Assembly (NCBI RefSeq): GCF_900114315.1
Contig: NZ_FOSQ01000004.1
Location: 1 to 64,000 of the forward strand
Reading direction: 5' to 3'
DNA length: 64,000 nt
Source of the DNA: Falsiroseomonas stagni DSM 19981
Lineage (GTDB): Bacteria > Pseudomonadota > Alphaproteobacteria > Acetobacterales > Acetobacteraceae
Below are positions 16,826-25,329 of the stretch, in pieces; position 1 is the stretch's first letter, and every line of letters begins with the position of its first letter. The notes beneath the pieces are model-generated. The model made no database searches, was not told the DNA's origin, and saw only the letters and a list, made by a program, of their open reading frames with translations. Position numbers and translations under genes: made by a program.

Positions 16826-18163
16826 ATGACCATCGCGATGGCCTCGGGCCTCGAACTGCTGCTGATCCTCGTCCTCGTCCTGCTGAACGGTGCCTTCGCG
16901 ATGAGCGAGCTGGCCATCGTCTCCGCCCGCCGAACCCGGCTGGCGGCCATGCAGCGCAAGGGCAGCGCGGGGGCCGCGGCGGCGATCGCGCTGGCGGAGG
17001 ATCCGCAGCGATTCCTGCCGACCGTGCAGGTGGGCATCACCCTGGTCGGCATCCTGGCCGGCGCCTTCGGCGGCGCCCGCCTGTCATCCACCATCGCCGA
17101 TGTCCTGGCGCCGGTCCCGGTGATCGGTGCCTTCGGCGCGGAGATCGGCTTCGCCCTGGTGGTGATGCTCATCACCTATCTCAGCCTGATCCTCGGGGAG
17201 CTGGTGCCGAAGCAGCTGGCGCTGCGCAACCCGGAGGCGATCGCGATCGTCGTCGCTCGCCCGCTGGCGACCCTGGCGCGCGTCACGGCGCCGGTGATCT
17301 GGCTGCTTTCCACCTCCTCCGCCCTCGTGCTGCGCCTGTTCGGGCGGCACGACCCCTCCGACAATTCCGTGACGGAGGAGGAGGTGAAGGCCGTGGTGGC
17401 GGAGGGCGCGACCTCCGGCGCCATCGAGACCGAGGAGCGGCACATGATCGAGCGTGTGCTGCGCCTGGCGGACAAGCCCATCCGCGCGCTGATGACGCCG
17501 CGGACGGAGATCGAGTGGATCGACCGCACCGCGCCGCCGGAGGATGTGGCCGCGCGGCTCCGCGCTTCCGGCGTCACGCGCTTCGTCGTCGCCGACCGGC
17601 GCGTGGACAATGTGGTGGGCGTGGTCGCGGCGAAGGACCTGCTGGACCAGCTGCTGGAAGGCGCGCCGCTGTCGGTCGCCCGCGCCCTGCGCCAGGCGCG
17701 CGTGCTGCCGGATACGCTGAGCGCACTCGATGCCCTGGAAAGGCTGCGCGACGATCCGATCGGCATGGCGCTGGTGATGGACGAATACGGCAGCTTCGAG
17801 GGCGTGGTGACGGCCTCCGACCTGCTGGAGGCGATCGTGGGCGAACTCGGCCCGGTGGCCTCCGACGATTCCGCGCCGGTGCTGCGCCATGATGGCAGCC
17901 TGCTGCTGGAAGGCATGATGCCGTCGGATGAGCTGAAGGCGCGGCTCGACCTGCCGGACCTGCCGAAGGAGGGGACCTACCACACGGTCGCCGGCCTGAT
18001 GCTGGCGCTGCTGCAGCGCGTGCCGAAGGAGGGCGACCGGATCGCCTGGGCGGGCTGGCGGTTCGAGATCATCGACATGGACGGCCGCCGCGTGGACAAG
18101 GTCCTGGCCGTCAAGGACGACACGCTGGCGATCCCCGGGCCCGCCGGCGCGCCGAAGGGGTGA
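16826..18163 (+). CDS. CorC/HlyC-type membrane protein (CNNM + CBS pair + CorC_HlyC domains)
   Basis: A 445-residue protein of the hemolysin-C/CNNM family. Order: CNNM transmembrane domain (about 1-185; LLILVLVLLNGAFAMSELAIV near the start), two CBS domains (about 205-325; RALMTPRTEIEWID and GMALVMDEYGSFEGVVTASDLLEAI), and the C-terminal CorC_HlyC/transporter-associated domain (about 345-430). Homologues are linked to Mg2+/Co2+ efflux or resistance rather than haemolysis. The start is uncertain between ATG at 16826 and ATG at 16838, the latter with AGGGA about 11 bases upstream; a longer frame would overlap the divergent DUF3429 gene. Confidence 0.88.
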   Translation: MTIAMASGLELLLILVLVLLNGAFAMSELAIVSARRTRLAAMQRKGSAGAAAAIALAEDPQRFLPTVQVGITLVGILAGAFGGARLSSTIADVLAPVPVIGAFGAEIGFALVVMLITYLSLILGELVPKQLALRNPEAIAIVVARPLATLARVTAPVIWLLSTSSALVLRLFGRHDPSDNSVTEEEVKAVVAEGATSGAIETEERHMIERVLRLADKPIRALMTPRTEIEWIDRTAPPEDVAARLRASGVTRFVVADRRVDNVVGVVAAKDLLDQLLEGAPLSVARALRQARVLPDTLSALDALERLRDDPIGMALVMDEYGSFEGVVTASDLLEAIVGELGPVASDDSAPVLRHDGSLLLEGMMPSDELKARLDLPDLPKEGTYHTVAGLMLALLQRVPKEGDRIAWAGWRFEIIDMDGRRVDKVLAVKDDTLAIPGPAGAPKG

Positions 18164-18196
18164 TGCCGGTGCCCGGAAGGGCAACGGCGCCGCCGT

Positions 18197-18694
18197 CTAC
18201 TGCCCGCCGCCGCCGTTGCCGCGGGCCTTGGCGATGGGGGCGATGAACTGGGGCTCCGTGTCCCAGGGGAACAGGATCCAGGTGTCCTGGCTGACTTCCG
18301 TGATGAAGGTGTCGACGGTCGGCTTGCCGGCGGGCTTGGCGTAGACCGTCGCGAAATGGGCCTTGGGCAGCATGGCGCGCACGACCTTCGCGGTGGTGCC
18401 GGTATCGACCAGGTCGTCGATCAGCAGCCAGCCCTCGCCCTGGCTTTCCAGCGCGGCCTGGGGCGGCTTGACCACCTGGGGATGGCCGCGCTGCTCCTCG
18501 TCATAGGTCACGACGCTGACGGTCTCGATCAGCCGGCAGTCCAGCTCCCGCGCCACGATCGCGGCCGGGATCAGCCCGCCGCGGGTGATGGCGACCATGC
18601 CGGTCCAGGGGCCGCGTTCCACCAGCCGCCAGGCCAGCGCCTTGCCGTCCCTGTGCAGCTGGTCCCAGGTCACGGTGTAGTAGCGCGGCGCCAT
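18197..18694 (-). CDS. gpt: Xanthine-guanine phosphoribosyltransferase
   Basis: A 165-residue salvage enzyme that joins PRPP with xanthine or guanine (and hypoxanthine weakly) to make XMP or GMP. It begins [20 protein letters not shown]. The PRPP-binding signature [13 protein letters not shown] lies near 96-108. [19 protein letters not shown] and [10 protein letters not shown] near the end are typical of Gpt. ATG at 18694 is chosen because AGAGGA lies 7 bases upstream. It follows csaA by 26 bases and is probably co-transcribed with it. Confidence 0.93.
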   Translation of the reverse strand: MAPRYYTVTWDQLHRDGKALAWRLVERGPWTGMVAITRGGLIPAAIVARELDCRLIETVSVVTYDEEQRGHPQVVKPPQAALESQGEGWLLIDDLVDTGTTAKVVRAMLPKAHFATVYAKPAGKPTVDTFITEVSQDTWILFPWDTEPQFIAPIAKARGNGGGGQ

Positions 18695-18720
18695 CGAATT
18701 TTCCTCTGTCTCAGGCACGG

Positions 18721-19059
18721 TCAGAACATCTTCCCGCCATCGGGGACCTTCAGGTCCGGCTTCAGCAGCACCACGGCGCCGTTCTCATCCGGGACGCCGA
18801 GCACCAGGACCTCGCTCTCGAAGTCACCGATGCGGCGGGGCGGAAAGTTCACCACCGCCATCACCTGCCGGCCGATCAGGCGATCCGCGGAGTAGTGGAC
18901 GGTGATCTGGGCGGCGGATCGCTTCGTGCCGATCTGCGGCCCGAAATCGATCCAGAGCTGGATGGAAGGCTTGCGCGCGGTCGGGTGGGGCTGCGCATCG
19001 ACGATCGTGCCGGCCCGGATCTCGACCTTTTCGAAATCGGCGTAGGTGATCGGTTCCAT
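18721..19059 (-). CDS. csaA: CsaA-type tRNA-binding / export-related chaperone
   Basis: A 112-residue protein made of a single EMAP-type OB fold, starting [20 protein letters not shown]. The expected [12 protein letters not shown] near 30-41 and [21 protein letters not shown] near 75-95 are present. CsaA binds tRNA-like ligands and has been described as a secretion-related chaperone in Bacillus. A longer frame upstream crosses non-coding DNA and is not supported. It is the first gene of a csaA-gpt pair, divergent from the SDR gene. Confidence 0.9.
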   Translation of the reverse strand: MEPITYADFEKVEIRAGTIVDAQPHPTARKPSIQLWIDFGPQIGTKRSAAQITVHYSADRLIGRQVMAVVNFPPRRIGDFESEVLVLGVPDENGAVVLLKPDLKVPDGGKMF

Positions 19060-19181
19060 GGCGCGTCCTACCGCGGGCTGGACAACAGGGGAAGGGGTCC
19101 TCTTGCGCCATCCGCCCGCCCGGCGCATTGACCGGAAAGCCCGACCGGGCGCCTGCGACACATGACGCGAGCCGCACCCGC

Positions 19182-19943
19182 ATGCTTCCGACCACGCCGT
19201 CCTTCCGCCTCGACGGGCTTCGCGCCCTGGTCACGGGTGCCAGCAAGGGAATCGGGCGCGCGGGCGCCGTGGCGCTGGCCGCAGCGGGGGCGGAGGTGGT
19301 GGCCGCCGCCCGCAGCCTGGATGAGCTGGAGGCGCTGACCACCGAACTCGGCGAGGCCGGGCTGGCGGCGCGGGCCGCGCAGCTGGACGTGACGGACCGC
19401 ACCGCGGTGCGCGCGCTGGTGGAGGCCGCGGGCCCCTTCGACATCCTGCTGAACAATGCCGGCACCAATATCCGCCAGCCTTTCCTCAGCGTGGAGGATG
19501 GCGCGCTCGATGCGCTGCTGGACCTCAATCTGCGCGCCATGTTCACGGTGGCGCAGGCGGTGGCGCAGGGCATTGCGGAGGCCGGGCGGGGCGGCGCCAT
19601 CATCAACCTGAGCAGCGTCAACGGCCATGTCGCGGGCCTCAACCGCAGCGTCTACACCGCGACCAAGCACGGGATCGAGGGCCTGACCAAGGCCATGGCC
19701 GTGGAACTCGGCCCGAAGGGCATCCGCGTGAACACCATCGCGCCGGGCTTCGTGGACACGCCGCTGACGGCGGGCTTCCTGGCGGATGAGAAGGTGCGCC
19801 AGGCGCAGATCCGCCGCACGCCGCTGGGGCGCATCATGACGGTCGAGGACATCATGGGCGCCATCGTCTTCCTGGCCTCCCCGGCCAGCGCCATGGTGTC
19901 CGGCACCTGCCTGCTGATCGATGGCGGCTTCTGCGCGCAGTGA
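19182..19943 (+). CDS. SDR-family NAD(P)-dependent oxidoreductase
   Basis: A 253-residue classical short-chain dehydrogenase. The cofactor loop TGASKGIGRAGAVALA lies near residues 17-33, NNAG near 92, catalytic Ser in INLSSVNGHVAG near 140 and YTATK near 157. The end VSGTCLLIDGGF is standard. It most resembles gluconate 5-dehydrogenase/FabG-like members. Start at ATG 19182 gives the usual length; an in-frame ATG at 19128 exists. The stop codon is immediately followed by a run of hairpins ahead of the gamma-glutamyltransferase gene. The substrate is unknown. Confidence 0.87.
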   Translation: MLPTTPSFRLDGLRALVTGASKGIGRAGAVALAAAGAEVVAAARSLDELEALTTELGEAGLAARAAQLDVTDRTAVRALVEAAGPFDILLNNAGTNIRQPFLSVEDGALDALLDLNLRAMFTVAQAVAQGIAEAGRGGAIINLSSVNGHVAGLNRSVYTATKHGIEGLTKAMAVELGPKGIRVNTIAPGFVDTPLTAGFLADEKVRQAQIRRTPLGRIMTVEDIMGAIVFLASPASAMVSGTCLLIDGGFCAQ

Positions 19944-20067
19944 GCGGCTTCGCCGCTCATTGCCGTGTTCTTCAACTGCGCGGCACTGGCCGCGGGCGCC
20001 GTTCGGCGCCTCGGCGTGGCAACAGCCACGCCGCCTGTCTCCCGATGCTGCGTGGCAACAGCCACGC
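19942..20067 (+). repeat. Array of four hairpins with a 25-bp direct repeat
   Basis: Four perfect stem-loops follow one another between the SDR stop and the ggt start: GAGCGGC-TTC-GCCGCTC (19942-19958), GGCGCC-GTTC-GGCGCC (19995-20010), and GCGTGGC-AACA-GCCACGC twice (20014-20031 and 20050-20067). The last two belong to an exact 25-bp direct repeat (20014-20038 and 20050-20074) with 36-bp spacing. The first could end SDR transcription. The rest look like a small intergenic repeat family or a structured 5' leader for ggt. Confidence 0.7.
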
Positions 20068-20105
20068 CGCCTGTATGGCTCAATGACGTCCAAGGGTTCC
20101 GAACC

Positions 20106-21713
20106 ATGAAGCGCGATTTCCACGCCCCCGGCCGCAGCGCCGTCTATGCCGCGAACGGCATGGCCGCCACCTCCATGCCGCAGGCGACGCTCGCGGCGCT
20201 CGATATCCTGCGCGCCGGCGGCAACGCCATGGACGCCGCCATCGCCGCCTGCGCCGTGTTGGGCGTCGTGGAGCCGCAATCCACGGGCATCGGCGGCGAC
20301 TGCTTCTGCCTCTACGCCCCCGCCGGCACGGGCCAGGTCATCGCCATGAATGGCTCCGGCCGCGCGCCGCGCGGCGCGACGCCGGAGGCGCTGCGGGCCT
20401 CGGGCTTGACGGCCATGATGCCGACCTCCGCCCATTCCGTGACGGTCCCCGGCGCCATCTCCGCCTGGGCAGCGCTGAACGCCGCCCATGGCCGCAAGTC
20501 ACTCGAGGAAATCCTGGCGCCGGCCATCGCCTATGCGGAGGACGGCTTCTTCCTCTCCGCCCGCGTCGCCAGCGACTGGGAAGGCTCCGTCGGCAAGCTG
20601 TCCAAGCAGGCGGCGGCGGCGAAGCATTTCCTCAAGGACGGCGCCGCCTATGCGCTGGGCGACAAATTCGTGAACCCGAGGCTCGGCGCCACCATGCGCG
20701 CGATCGGCAAGCATGGCGCCAAGGCGTTCTATGAGGGCGCGATCGCCGCCGACATGGTGAGGACGCTGCGCGAGGCCGGCGGCACGCATACGGAAGAGGA
20801 TTTCGCCCGCGGCGCGTCGGTTGCCGGCTTCGTGGACCCGATCAAGCGCCCCTATCGCGACATGGAGGTGTTCCAGTGCCCGCCCAATGGATCGGGCATG
20901 ATCACGCTGATGATCCTGGGCATGATCGAGAAGCTCGGCTTCCCGGAGCAGGGCTTCCTGAGCGTGGAGCGCCTGCACCGCCATATCGAGGCCGCGCGCC
21001 TTGCCTATCGTGATCGCGATGCCTTCCTAGCCGATCCGTCCCAGGTCGATGTGCCGGTGGAGAAGCTGATCTCCGACGAGTACCTGAACCGCCTGGCCGC
21101 GCTGATCCGCGATGACCGCGCCCTGCCGGAACTGCCGCTGCCCGGGGAATCCGACCTCGCGAAGCACAAGGACACCGTCTACCTCTCCGTCGTCGATCGC
21201 GACGGCAATGCGGTGTCCTTCATCAACTCGCTGTTCGAGGGCTTCGGCAGCGGCATTTTCGCGCCCGAGGCCGGCGTGATGCTGCAGAACCGCGGCTACG
21301 GCTTCCGGCTGGAGGAAGGCCACCCGAACTGCATCGCCCCCGACAAGCGCCCGATGCACACCATCATCCCGGGGATGGTGATGAAGGGTGGGCAGGCGGT
21401 GATGCCCTATGGCGTCATGGGCGGGCACTACCAGCCGATGGGCCAGACCACCTTCCTGGCCAACCACTTCGAGTACGGGTTGGACGTGCAGGAGGCGCTG
21501 GACGCGCCGCGCCTCTTCCCCCGCCTCGGCAAGGTGCAGGTGGAGAAGGGCATCCCGGCCTCGGTCGTGGATCGCCTCAACCGGCTCGGCCATGAATGCG
21601 AGCTGATCGACAAGCCGCATGGCGGCGGCCAGGCCATCCTGATCGACCGCGAACGCGGCTGCCTTGTCGGGGGCTCCGACCCCCGCAAGGATGGCTGCGC
21701 GATGGGCTACTGA
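20106..21713 (+). CDS. ggt: Gamma-glutamyltransferase family protein
   Basis: A 535-residue N-terminal-nucleophile hydrolase. These enzymes self-cleave before a Thr and then hydrolyse or transfer gamma-glutamyl groups. The likely nucleophile is the Thr of HKDTVYLSVVDRDGNAVSF near residue 358. The large-subunit start has GGNAMDAAIAACAVLGVVEP near 39-58 and TGIGGDCFCLY. The small-subunit has RPMHTIIPGMV and GVMGGHYQP. No signal peptide is visible, so it may be cytoplasmic, unlike classical periplasmic Ggt. ATG at 20106 is used; a longer frame would read through the hairpin array. An amidase gene starts 26 bases downstream. Confidence 0.9.
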   Translation: MKRDFHAPGRSAVYAANGMAATSMPQATLAALDILRAGGNAMDAAIAACAVLGVVEPQSTGIGGDCFCLYAPAGTGQVIAMNGSGRAPRGATPEALRASGLTAMMPTSAHSVTVPGAISAWAALNAAHGRKSLEEILAPAIAYAEDGFFLSARVASDWEGSVGKLSKQAAAAKHFLKDGAAYALGDKFVNPRLGATMRAIGKHGAKAFYEGAIAADMVRTLREAGGTHTEEDFARGASVAGFVDPIKRPYRDMEVFQCPPNGSGMITLMILGMIEKLGFPEQGFLSVERLHRHIEAARLAYRDRDAFLADPSQVDVPVEKLISDEYLNRLAALIRDDRALPELPLPGESDLAKHKDTVYLSVVDRDGNAVSFINSLFEGFGSGIFAPEAGVMLQNRGYGFRLEEGHPNCIAPDKRPMHTIIPGMVMKGGQAVMPYGVMGGHYQPMGQTTFLANHFEYGLDVQEALDAPRLFPRLGKVQVEKGIPASVVDRLNRLGHECELIDKPHGGGQAILIDRERGCLVGGSDPRKDGCAMGY

Positions 21714-21739
21714 GCGACGCCCGGCGAAGGATCACGACC

Positions 21740-23236
21740 ATGACCGAACCCTGCGACCTGACCGCCGTGGAGGCACGGCGCCTCATCGGCACGCGCAAGC
21801 TTTCCCCGGTGGAATTGCTGGAAAGCTGCCTGGCGCGCATCGACCGCGTGAACCATGCGGTGAACGCGATGGTGGCGATGGACACCGACCGTGCCCGCGA
21901 AGGCGCCAAGGCCGCGGAAGCGGCCGTGATGGCGGGCGCGACGCTCGGCCCGCTGCATGGCCTGCCCATCGGCATCAAGGATTTGGAGGAGACGAAGGGG
22001 CTGCGCACCACCTGGGGCAGCCCGATCTTCGCCGACCACATCCCGACGCGGGACGAGGCGATGGTGACGAACCTTCGCGCCGCGGGCGCCATCGTCATCG
22101 GCAAGACCAACACGCCGGAATTCGGCGCCGGCGCCAACACCCGCAACCTCGTCTATGGCGCCACGGGCAATCCCTTCGACCCGACGCGCTCCGCCGCCGG
22201 GTCCTCCGGCGGATCGGCCGTGGCGCTGGCCTGCGGCATGGCGCCGATCTGCTCCGGCAGCGACACCGGCGGTTCGCTCCGCAACCCCGCCGCCTTCAAC
22301 GGCATCGTGGGCTTCCGGCCCTCGCCGGGCCTGGTGCCGGCGGAAAGGCGGGGCCATGGCTGGTCGCCGCTGCCGGTGCTCGGACCGATGGCGCGCAATG
22401 CCCGGGATGCGGCGCTGCTGCTCTCCGCCATGGCGGATGACGATGCGCTGGACCCGCTGGCCTATACGCTGCCGGATCGCCGGGTGCGGGGCGGGGACCG
22501 CAACCTGTTCCCGCCCATGCAGGTCGATCTCGGCGCGCTGCGGGTCGCGGCCACGCCCGATTTCGGCTTCGCGCCGACCGAGCGCCACATCCGCGACGTC
22601 TTCGCCAGCCGCGTGGCGGCGCTGGCGCCGCTGTTCGGCCGGGTGGAGCACGCGACGCCGGACTGCGCCGGCACCGACGAAAGCTTCGAGATCCTGCGCG
22701 CCACCAGCTTCGTCGCCAGCCATGCGGAGAAGTGCCGCACGCGGCCGCAGGATGTCGGCCCCAATGTGCGGGCGAATGTGGAGGAGGGGCTGCGCTACAG
22801 CTTGGCCGACTACGCCCGCGCCGCGACCGAGCAGACCCGCATCTACCGCGTCTGGCAGGGCTTCTTCGCCGACCACGACATCATCATCACCCCCGCCATC
22901 ACCATCAGCCCGCGCCCCTGGTCGGAACTCTACCCCGCCGAGATCGATGGCCAGCCGACGCGGACCTATTTCCACTGGCTGGCCATGGCCTATGCGGTGA
23001 CGCTGGTGGGCCATCCCGCCATCAGCCTGCCGCTCGGCGTCGACAAGGCCGGCATGCCCTTCGGCCTGCAGATCGTCGGGCCGCGCGGCGGGGATGCGCT
23101 GGTGCTGGCCGTGGCGGCGGCGATCGAGGAAGCGGTCGCGGGCGATTCCAGCCTGGCGCGCCCGGTGCCGGATATCGCGAAGCTGGCGGCGGCGGCGCCG
23201 ATTTCCGCCATGCCCAACTTCAAGTCCTGGGCCTGA
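21740..23236 (+). CDS. Amidase-signature family protein
   Basis: A 498-residue amidase. The Ser-cisSer-Lys triad is visible: Lys in GLPIGIKDLEETKG near 78, cis-Ser in SAAGSSGGSAVAL near 154 and nucleophile Ser in GSDTGGSLRNPAAF near 178. The closest groups are GatA-like aryl-acylamidases/6-aminohexanoate-type amidases acting on small amides; it is not a GatA subunit by context, since no gatB or gatC lies nearby. The ATG at 21740 gives the normal N-terminus. Probably co-transcribed with ggt. A strong hairpin follows 7 bases after the stop. Confidence 0.9.
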   Translation: MTEPCDLTAVEARRLIGTRKLSPVELLESCLARIDRVNHAVNAMVAMDTDRAREGAKAAEAAVMAGATLGPLHGLPIGIKDLEETKGLRTTWGSPIFADHIPTRDEAMVTNLRAAGAIVIGKTNTPEFGAGANTRNLVYGATGNPFDPTRSAAGSSGGSAVALACGMAPICSGSDTGGSLRNPAAFNGIVGFRPSPGLVPAERRGHGWSPLPVLGPMARNARDAALLLSAMADDDALDPLAYTLPDRRVRGGDRNLFPPMQVDLGALRVAATPDFGFAPTERHIRDVFASRVAALAPLFGRVEHATPDCAGTDESFEILRATSFVASHAEKCRTRPQDVGPNVRANVEEGLRYSLADYARAATEQTRIYRVWQGFFADHDIIITPAITISPRPWSELYPAEIDGQPTRTYFHWLAMAYAVTLVGHPAISLPLGVDKAGMPFGLQIVGPRGGDALVLAVAAAIEEAVAGDSSLARPVPDIAKLAAAAPISAMPNFKSWA

Positions 23237-23243
23237 GACCGGT

Positions 23244-23270
23244 CGGGCGCGGCGACCAGCGCCGCGCCCG
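23244..23270. terminator. Bidirectional hairpin between amidase and lipoprotein genes
   Basis: An 11-bp perfect GC stem (CGGGCGCGGCG / CGCCGCGCCCG) with a 5-base loop ACCAG lies between two convergent genes. No long T-run follows on either side, so termination may be partial or Rho-assisted. Confidence 0.55.
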
Positions 23271-23277
23271 GGTGTTG

Positions 23278-23526
23278 CTACCAGCGGCGATAGCCCCGGT
23301 CGTATCCCCGGTCATACCCGTGATGCGGGCGGCCATAGCCGTAGGAGGAGCGCCGGTCGTCATGCCGGTGCCGCGGCTGGTCGTTGGCGGAGGCGATGGC
23401 GATGCCGGCCAGCGCCACGCCGGCGCCCAGCGCCAGGCTCGCCGGCAGGTTCACCGTGCCGTCCGGGTTCTGGCAGCCGCCCAGCAGCACGGCGGTGGAA
23501 AGGGCAAGCACGGGAAGGATGCGCAT
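23278..23526 (-). CDS. Small lipoprotein with His/Arg/Tyr-rich tail
   Basis: An 82-residue product. The N-terminus MRILPVLALSTAVLLGGC is a lipoprotein signal with lipobox LGGC (Cys 18). A short hydrophobic stretch follows (LALGAGVALAGIAIA near 31-45). The tail has repeats of the type HGYDRGYDRGYRRW. The ATG at 23526 is preceded by AGGAGG at good spacing, which fixes the start. Function unknown. A similar tail-rich lipoprotein is encoded at 57466-57741. Confidence 0.75.
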   Translation of the reverse strand: MRILPVLALSTAVLLGGCQNPDGTVNLPASLALGAGVALAGIAIASANDQPRHRHDDRRSSYGYGRPHHGYDRGYDRGYRRW

Positions 23527-23652
23527 CGGGGGAACCTCCTGTGCAGGAAGCATCCCCCTTGGGCAGGGCGGGCGCAGGGCCGGATCATGGCGGCGCCGCG
23601 CGGATGATGGCGTCCGTGCGGCGTGTCCCGCTTCTGCCGCTCCCTGGCAGGG

Positions 23653-23907
23653 TCAGCCCTTCCCGCCGGAGAAGGCGTTGAAGGTCTGCAGGGTATAGGT
23701 GTCCTTGACCCCGGCGACGCTCTGCACCCGTTCCACCACGAACAGGCCGATATCCTGGTCGGCCTCCAGGTAGAACTTGCCCAGCAGGTCGTACTGGCCA
23801 CTGATCGAATGCATCTCCGACAATTCGGGGATGCTGTCCGCCATCTCCCGCGCCACGCGGTAGGCCTGGCCCATCTCGCACTTGATCATGACGAAGATGG
23901 CTCGCAT
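23653..23907 (-). CDS. Stand-alone Lrp/AsnC ligand-binding (RAM) domain protein
   Basis: An 84-residue protein that matches only the C-terminal effector-binding domain of Lrp/AsnC regulators (MRAIFVMIKCEMGQAYRVAR; SISGQYDLLGKFYLEADQDI; KDTYTLQTF). The usual helix-turn-helix is absent and there is no room for it upstream. Such stand-alone RAM proteins form ring-like oligomers and may bind amino acids or modulate full-length Lrp proteins. The start at 23907 is preferred; 23922 is possible. The gene is divergent from the RND efflux operon. Confidence 0.82.
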   Translation of the reverse strand: MRAIFVMIKCEMGQAYRVAREMADSIPELSEMHSISGQYDLLGKFYLEADQDIGLFVVERVQSVAGVKDTYTLQTFNAFSGGKG

Positions 23908-24187
23908 CGCGGGGTGCTCCATTAACCGATGAGGGCGCCAGATTGGCGCGGCGGGGCGTGGCAGGGAAGGGCGGCCTGCGGTGGCGGGCTTCCCGGCACG
24001 GTCATTGCATGGCTAAATTTGAGTGATACGTCTTGCAAACAGCCGAAAAGCGGGTCAACTGCCAGGGGATGGAAGGTTCCGCCCAATGGGTGGGACTTTT
24101 TATTCGGACTGGCCAATAGCAGGGTCGTCATTCTCGCTCGCTCCCTGTCGGGGCGGGCCAGAACAATGCTGTCAGGACTGGGGTCGC
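23908..24187 (+). promoter_or_regulatory. 280-base control region ahead of the RND efflux operon
   Basis: No gene is seen here. The middle part (24005-24130) is clearly lower in GC than its surroundings. It carries a small stem-loop CCGCCC-AAT-GGGTGG (24079-24093) followed by GACTTTTTATT, which looks like a leader terminator or attenuator facing the efflux genes. TTGAGT-type boxes near 24019 could mark a promoter, but this is weak. No TetR or LysR regulator gene is next to the operon. Confidence 0.4.
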
Positions 24188-25303
24188 ATGCGCACAACCT
24201 CCCAGCTAGCCGTTCTGGCCCTCATCGGGGGTCTTGGCGCGGCCTGGCATCTGTATGGTGAGCAGTACGGCCTGCCGCGCCCCCTGGCCCTGGTGGGGCT
24301 GGAGGCTGCGCCGGCACCGGCGGCGCGTGGTGGCGGGCAGGGCGGGCCGATCGGTGTCGCCGTCTCCCCCGTGCGGGTCGGGACCGTGATCGACCGCGCG
24401 GAAGCCGTGGGCACCGTCCGCGCCCGCGACTCGGTCTCCATCACCGCCAAGGTCACCGGCATCGTCACCGCCATCCGCTTCCAGGAAGGCCAGCGGGTGC
24501 GGGAGGGCGACCAGCTTGTCGATCTCGATGCCGGCGCCGTCCGGGCGGAGCTGGATCAGGCCCGCGCCTTGTTCGATGACGCCCGCAGCCAGGTGGTCCG
24601 CGCCCGCCAGCTCCAACCCGGCCAGTCCATCGCGGCGCAGCGGCTGGAGACGCTGGAAGCTGTCGCCCGCCAGACCGAGGGTCGCGTCCGCCAGGCGCAG
24701 GCCCGGCTGGAAGAACTGCGCGTCGCCGCCCCCTTCTCCGGCCGCGTCGGGCTGCGCCAGGTCAGTGTCGGCGCCCTGGTGCAGCCGGGCACGCTGGTGA
24801 CCACGCTGGACGACATCTCCCGCGTCCGGGTCGAATTCTCGGTGCCGGAGGTGTTCCTGGCACGGGTCCAGGCTGGCGCCACGGTCGTGGCCCGCAGCAG
24901 CGCCTTCGGCGACCGCCGTTTCACCGGCACCGTCGCCGTGGTCGATACCCGCATCGACACGAACACCCGCACCATCCGCGTCATCAGCGAATTCGACAAT
25001 GCGGATGAGGCGTTGAAGCCCGGCCTGTTCATGACGGTGGAAGTCGTCCTTAGCCGCCGCGACGACGCGATGCTGGTGGCGGAGGAAGCGCTGGACCCGC
25101 TGGGCGACCGCAACTTCGTCTATGTGATCCGCGACAACCGCGCCCGCCGCGTCGAAATCCGCGTCGGCCAGCGCCTGCAGGGTGAGGTCGAGGTCCTGTC
25201 GGGCGTGCAGCCCGGCGACCATGTCGTGGTCCGCGGCATCCAGCGCCTGCGCAACGACGCGCCCGTGCGCGTGACCGAGACCCTGACCCGCCCGACCTCC
25301 TGA
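24188..25303 (+). CDS. RND efflux periplasmic adaptor subunit (membrane fusion protein)
   Basis: A 371-residue adaptor of the AcrA/MexA/MdtA group. It has an uncleaved N-terminal anchor (LAVLALIGGLGAAWHLYG), the lipoyl/barrel-sandwich segment GTVRARDSVSITAKVTGIV near 77-95, a short helical hairpin (LDQARALFDDARSQVVRARQ), the second lipoyl half APFSGRVGLRQVSVGALVQPG near 183-203, and beta-barrel and membrane-proximal domains. ATG at 24188 opens the anchor directly. The pump gene starts 26 bases downstream. The short hairpin suggests a MdtA/multidrug rather than metal type, but the substrate is not readable. Confidence 0.93.
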   Translation: MRTTSQLAVLALIGGLGAAWHLYGEQYGLPRPLALVGLEAAPAPAARGGGQGGPIGVAVSPVRVGTVIDRAEAVGTVRARDSVSITAKVTGIVTAIRFQEGQRVREGDQLVDLDAGAVRAELDQARALFDDARSQVVRARQLQPGQSIAAQRLETLEAVARQTEGRVRQAQARLEELRVAAPFSGRVGLRQVSVGALVQPGTLVTTLDDISRVRVEFSVPEVFLARVQAGATVVARSSAFGDRRFTGTVAVVDTRIDTNTRTIRVISEFDNADEALKPGLFMTVEVVLSRRDDAMLVAEEALDPLGDRNFVYVIRDNRARRVEIRVGQRLQGEVEVLSGVQPGDHVVVRGIQRLRNDAPVRVTETLTRPTS

Positions 25304-25329
25304 CCGGCTGCAAGACGGGATAACCGGCA

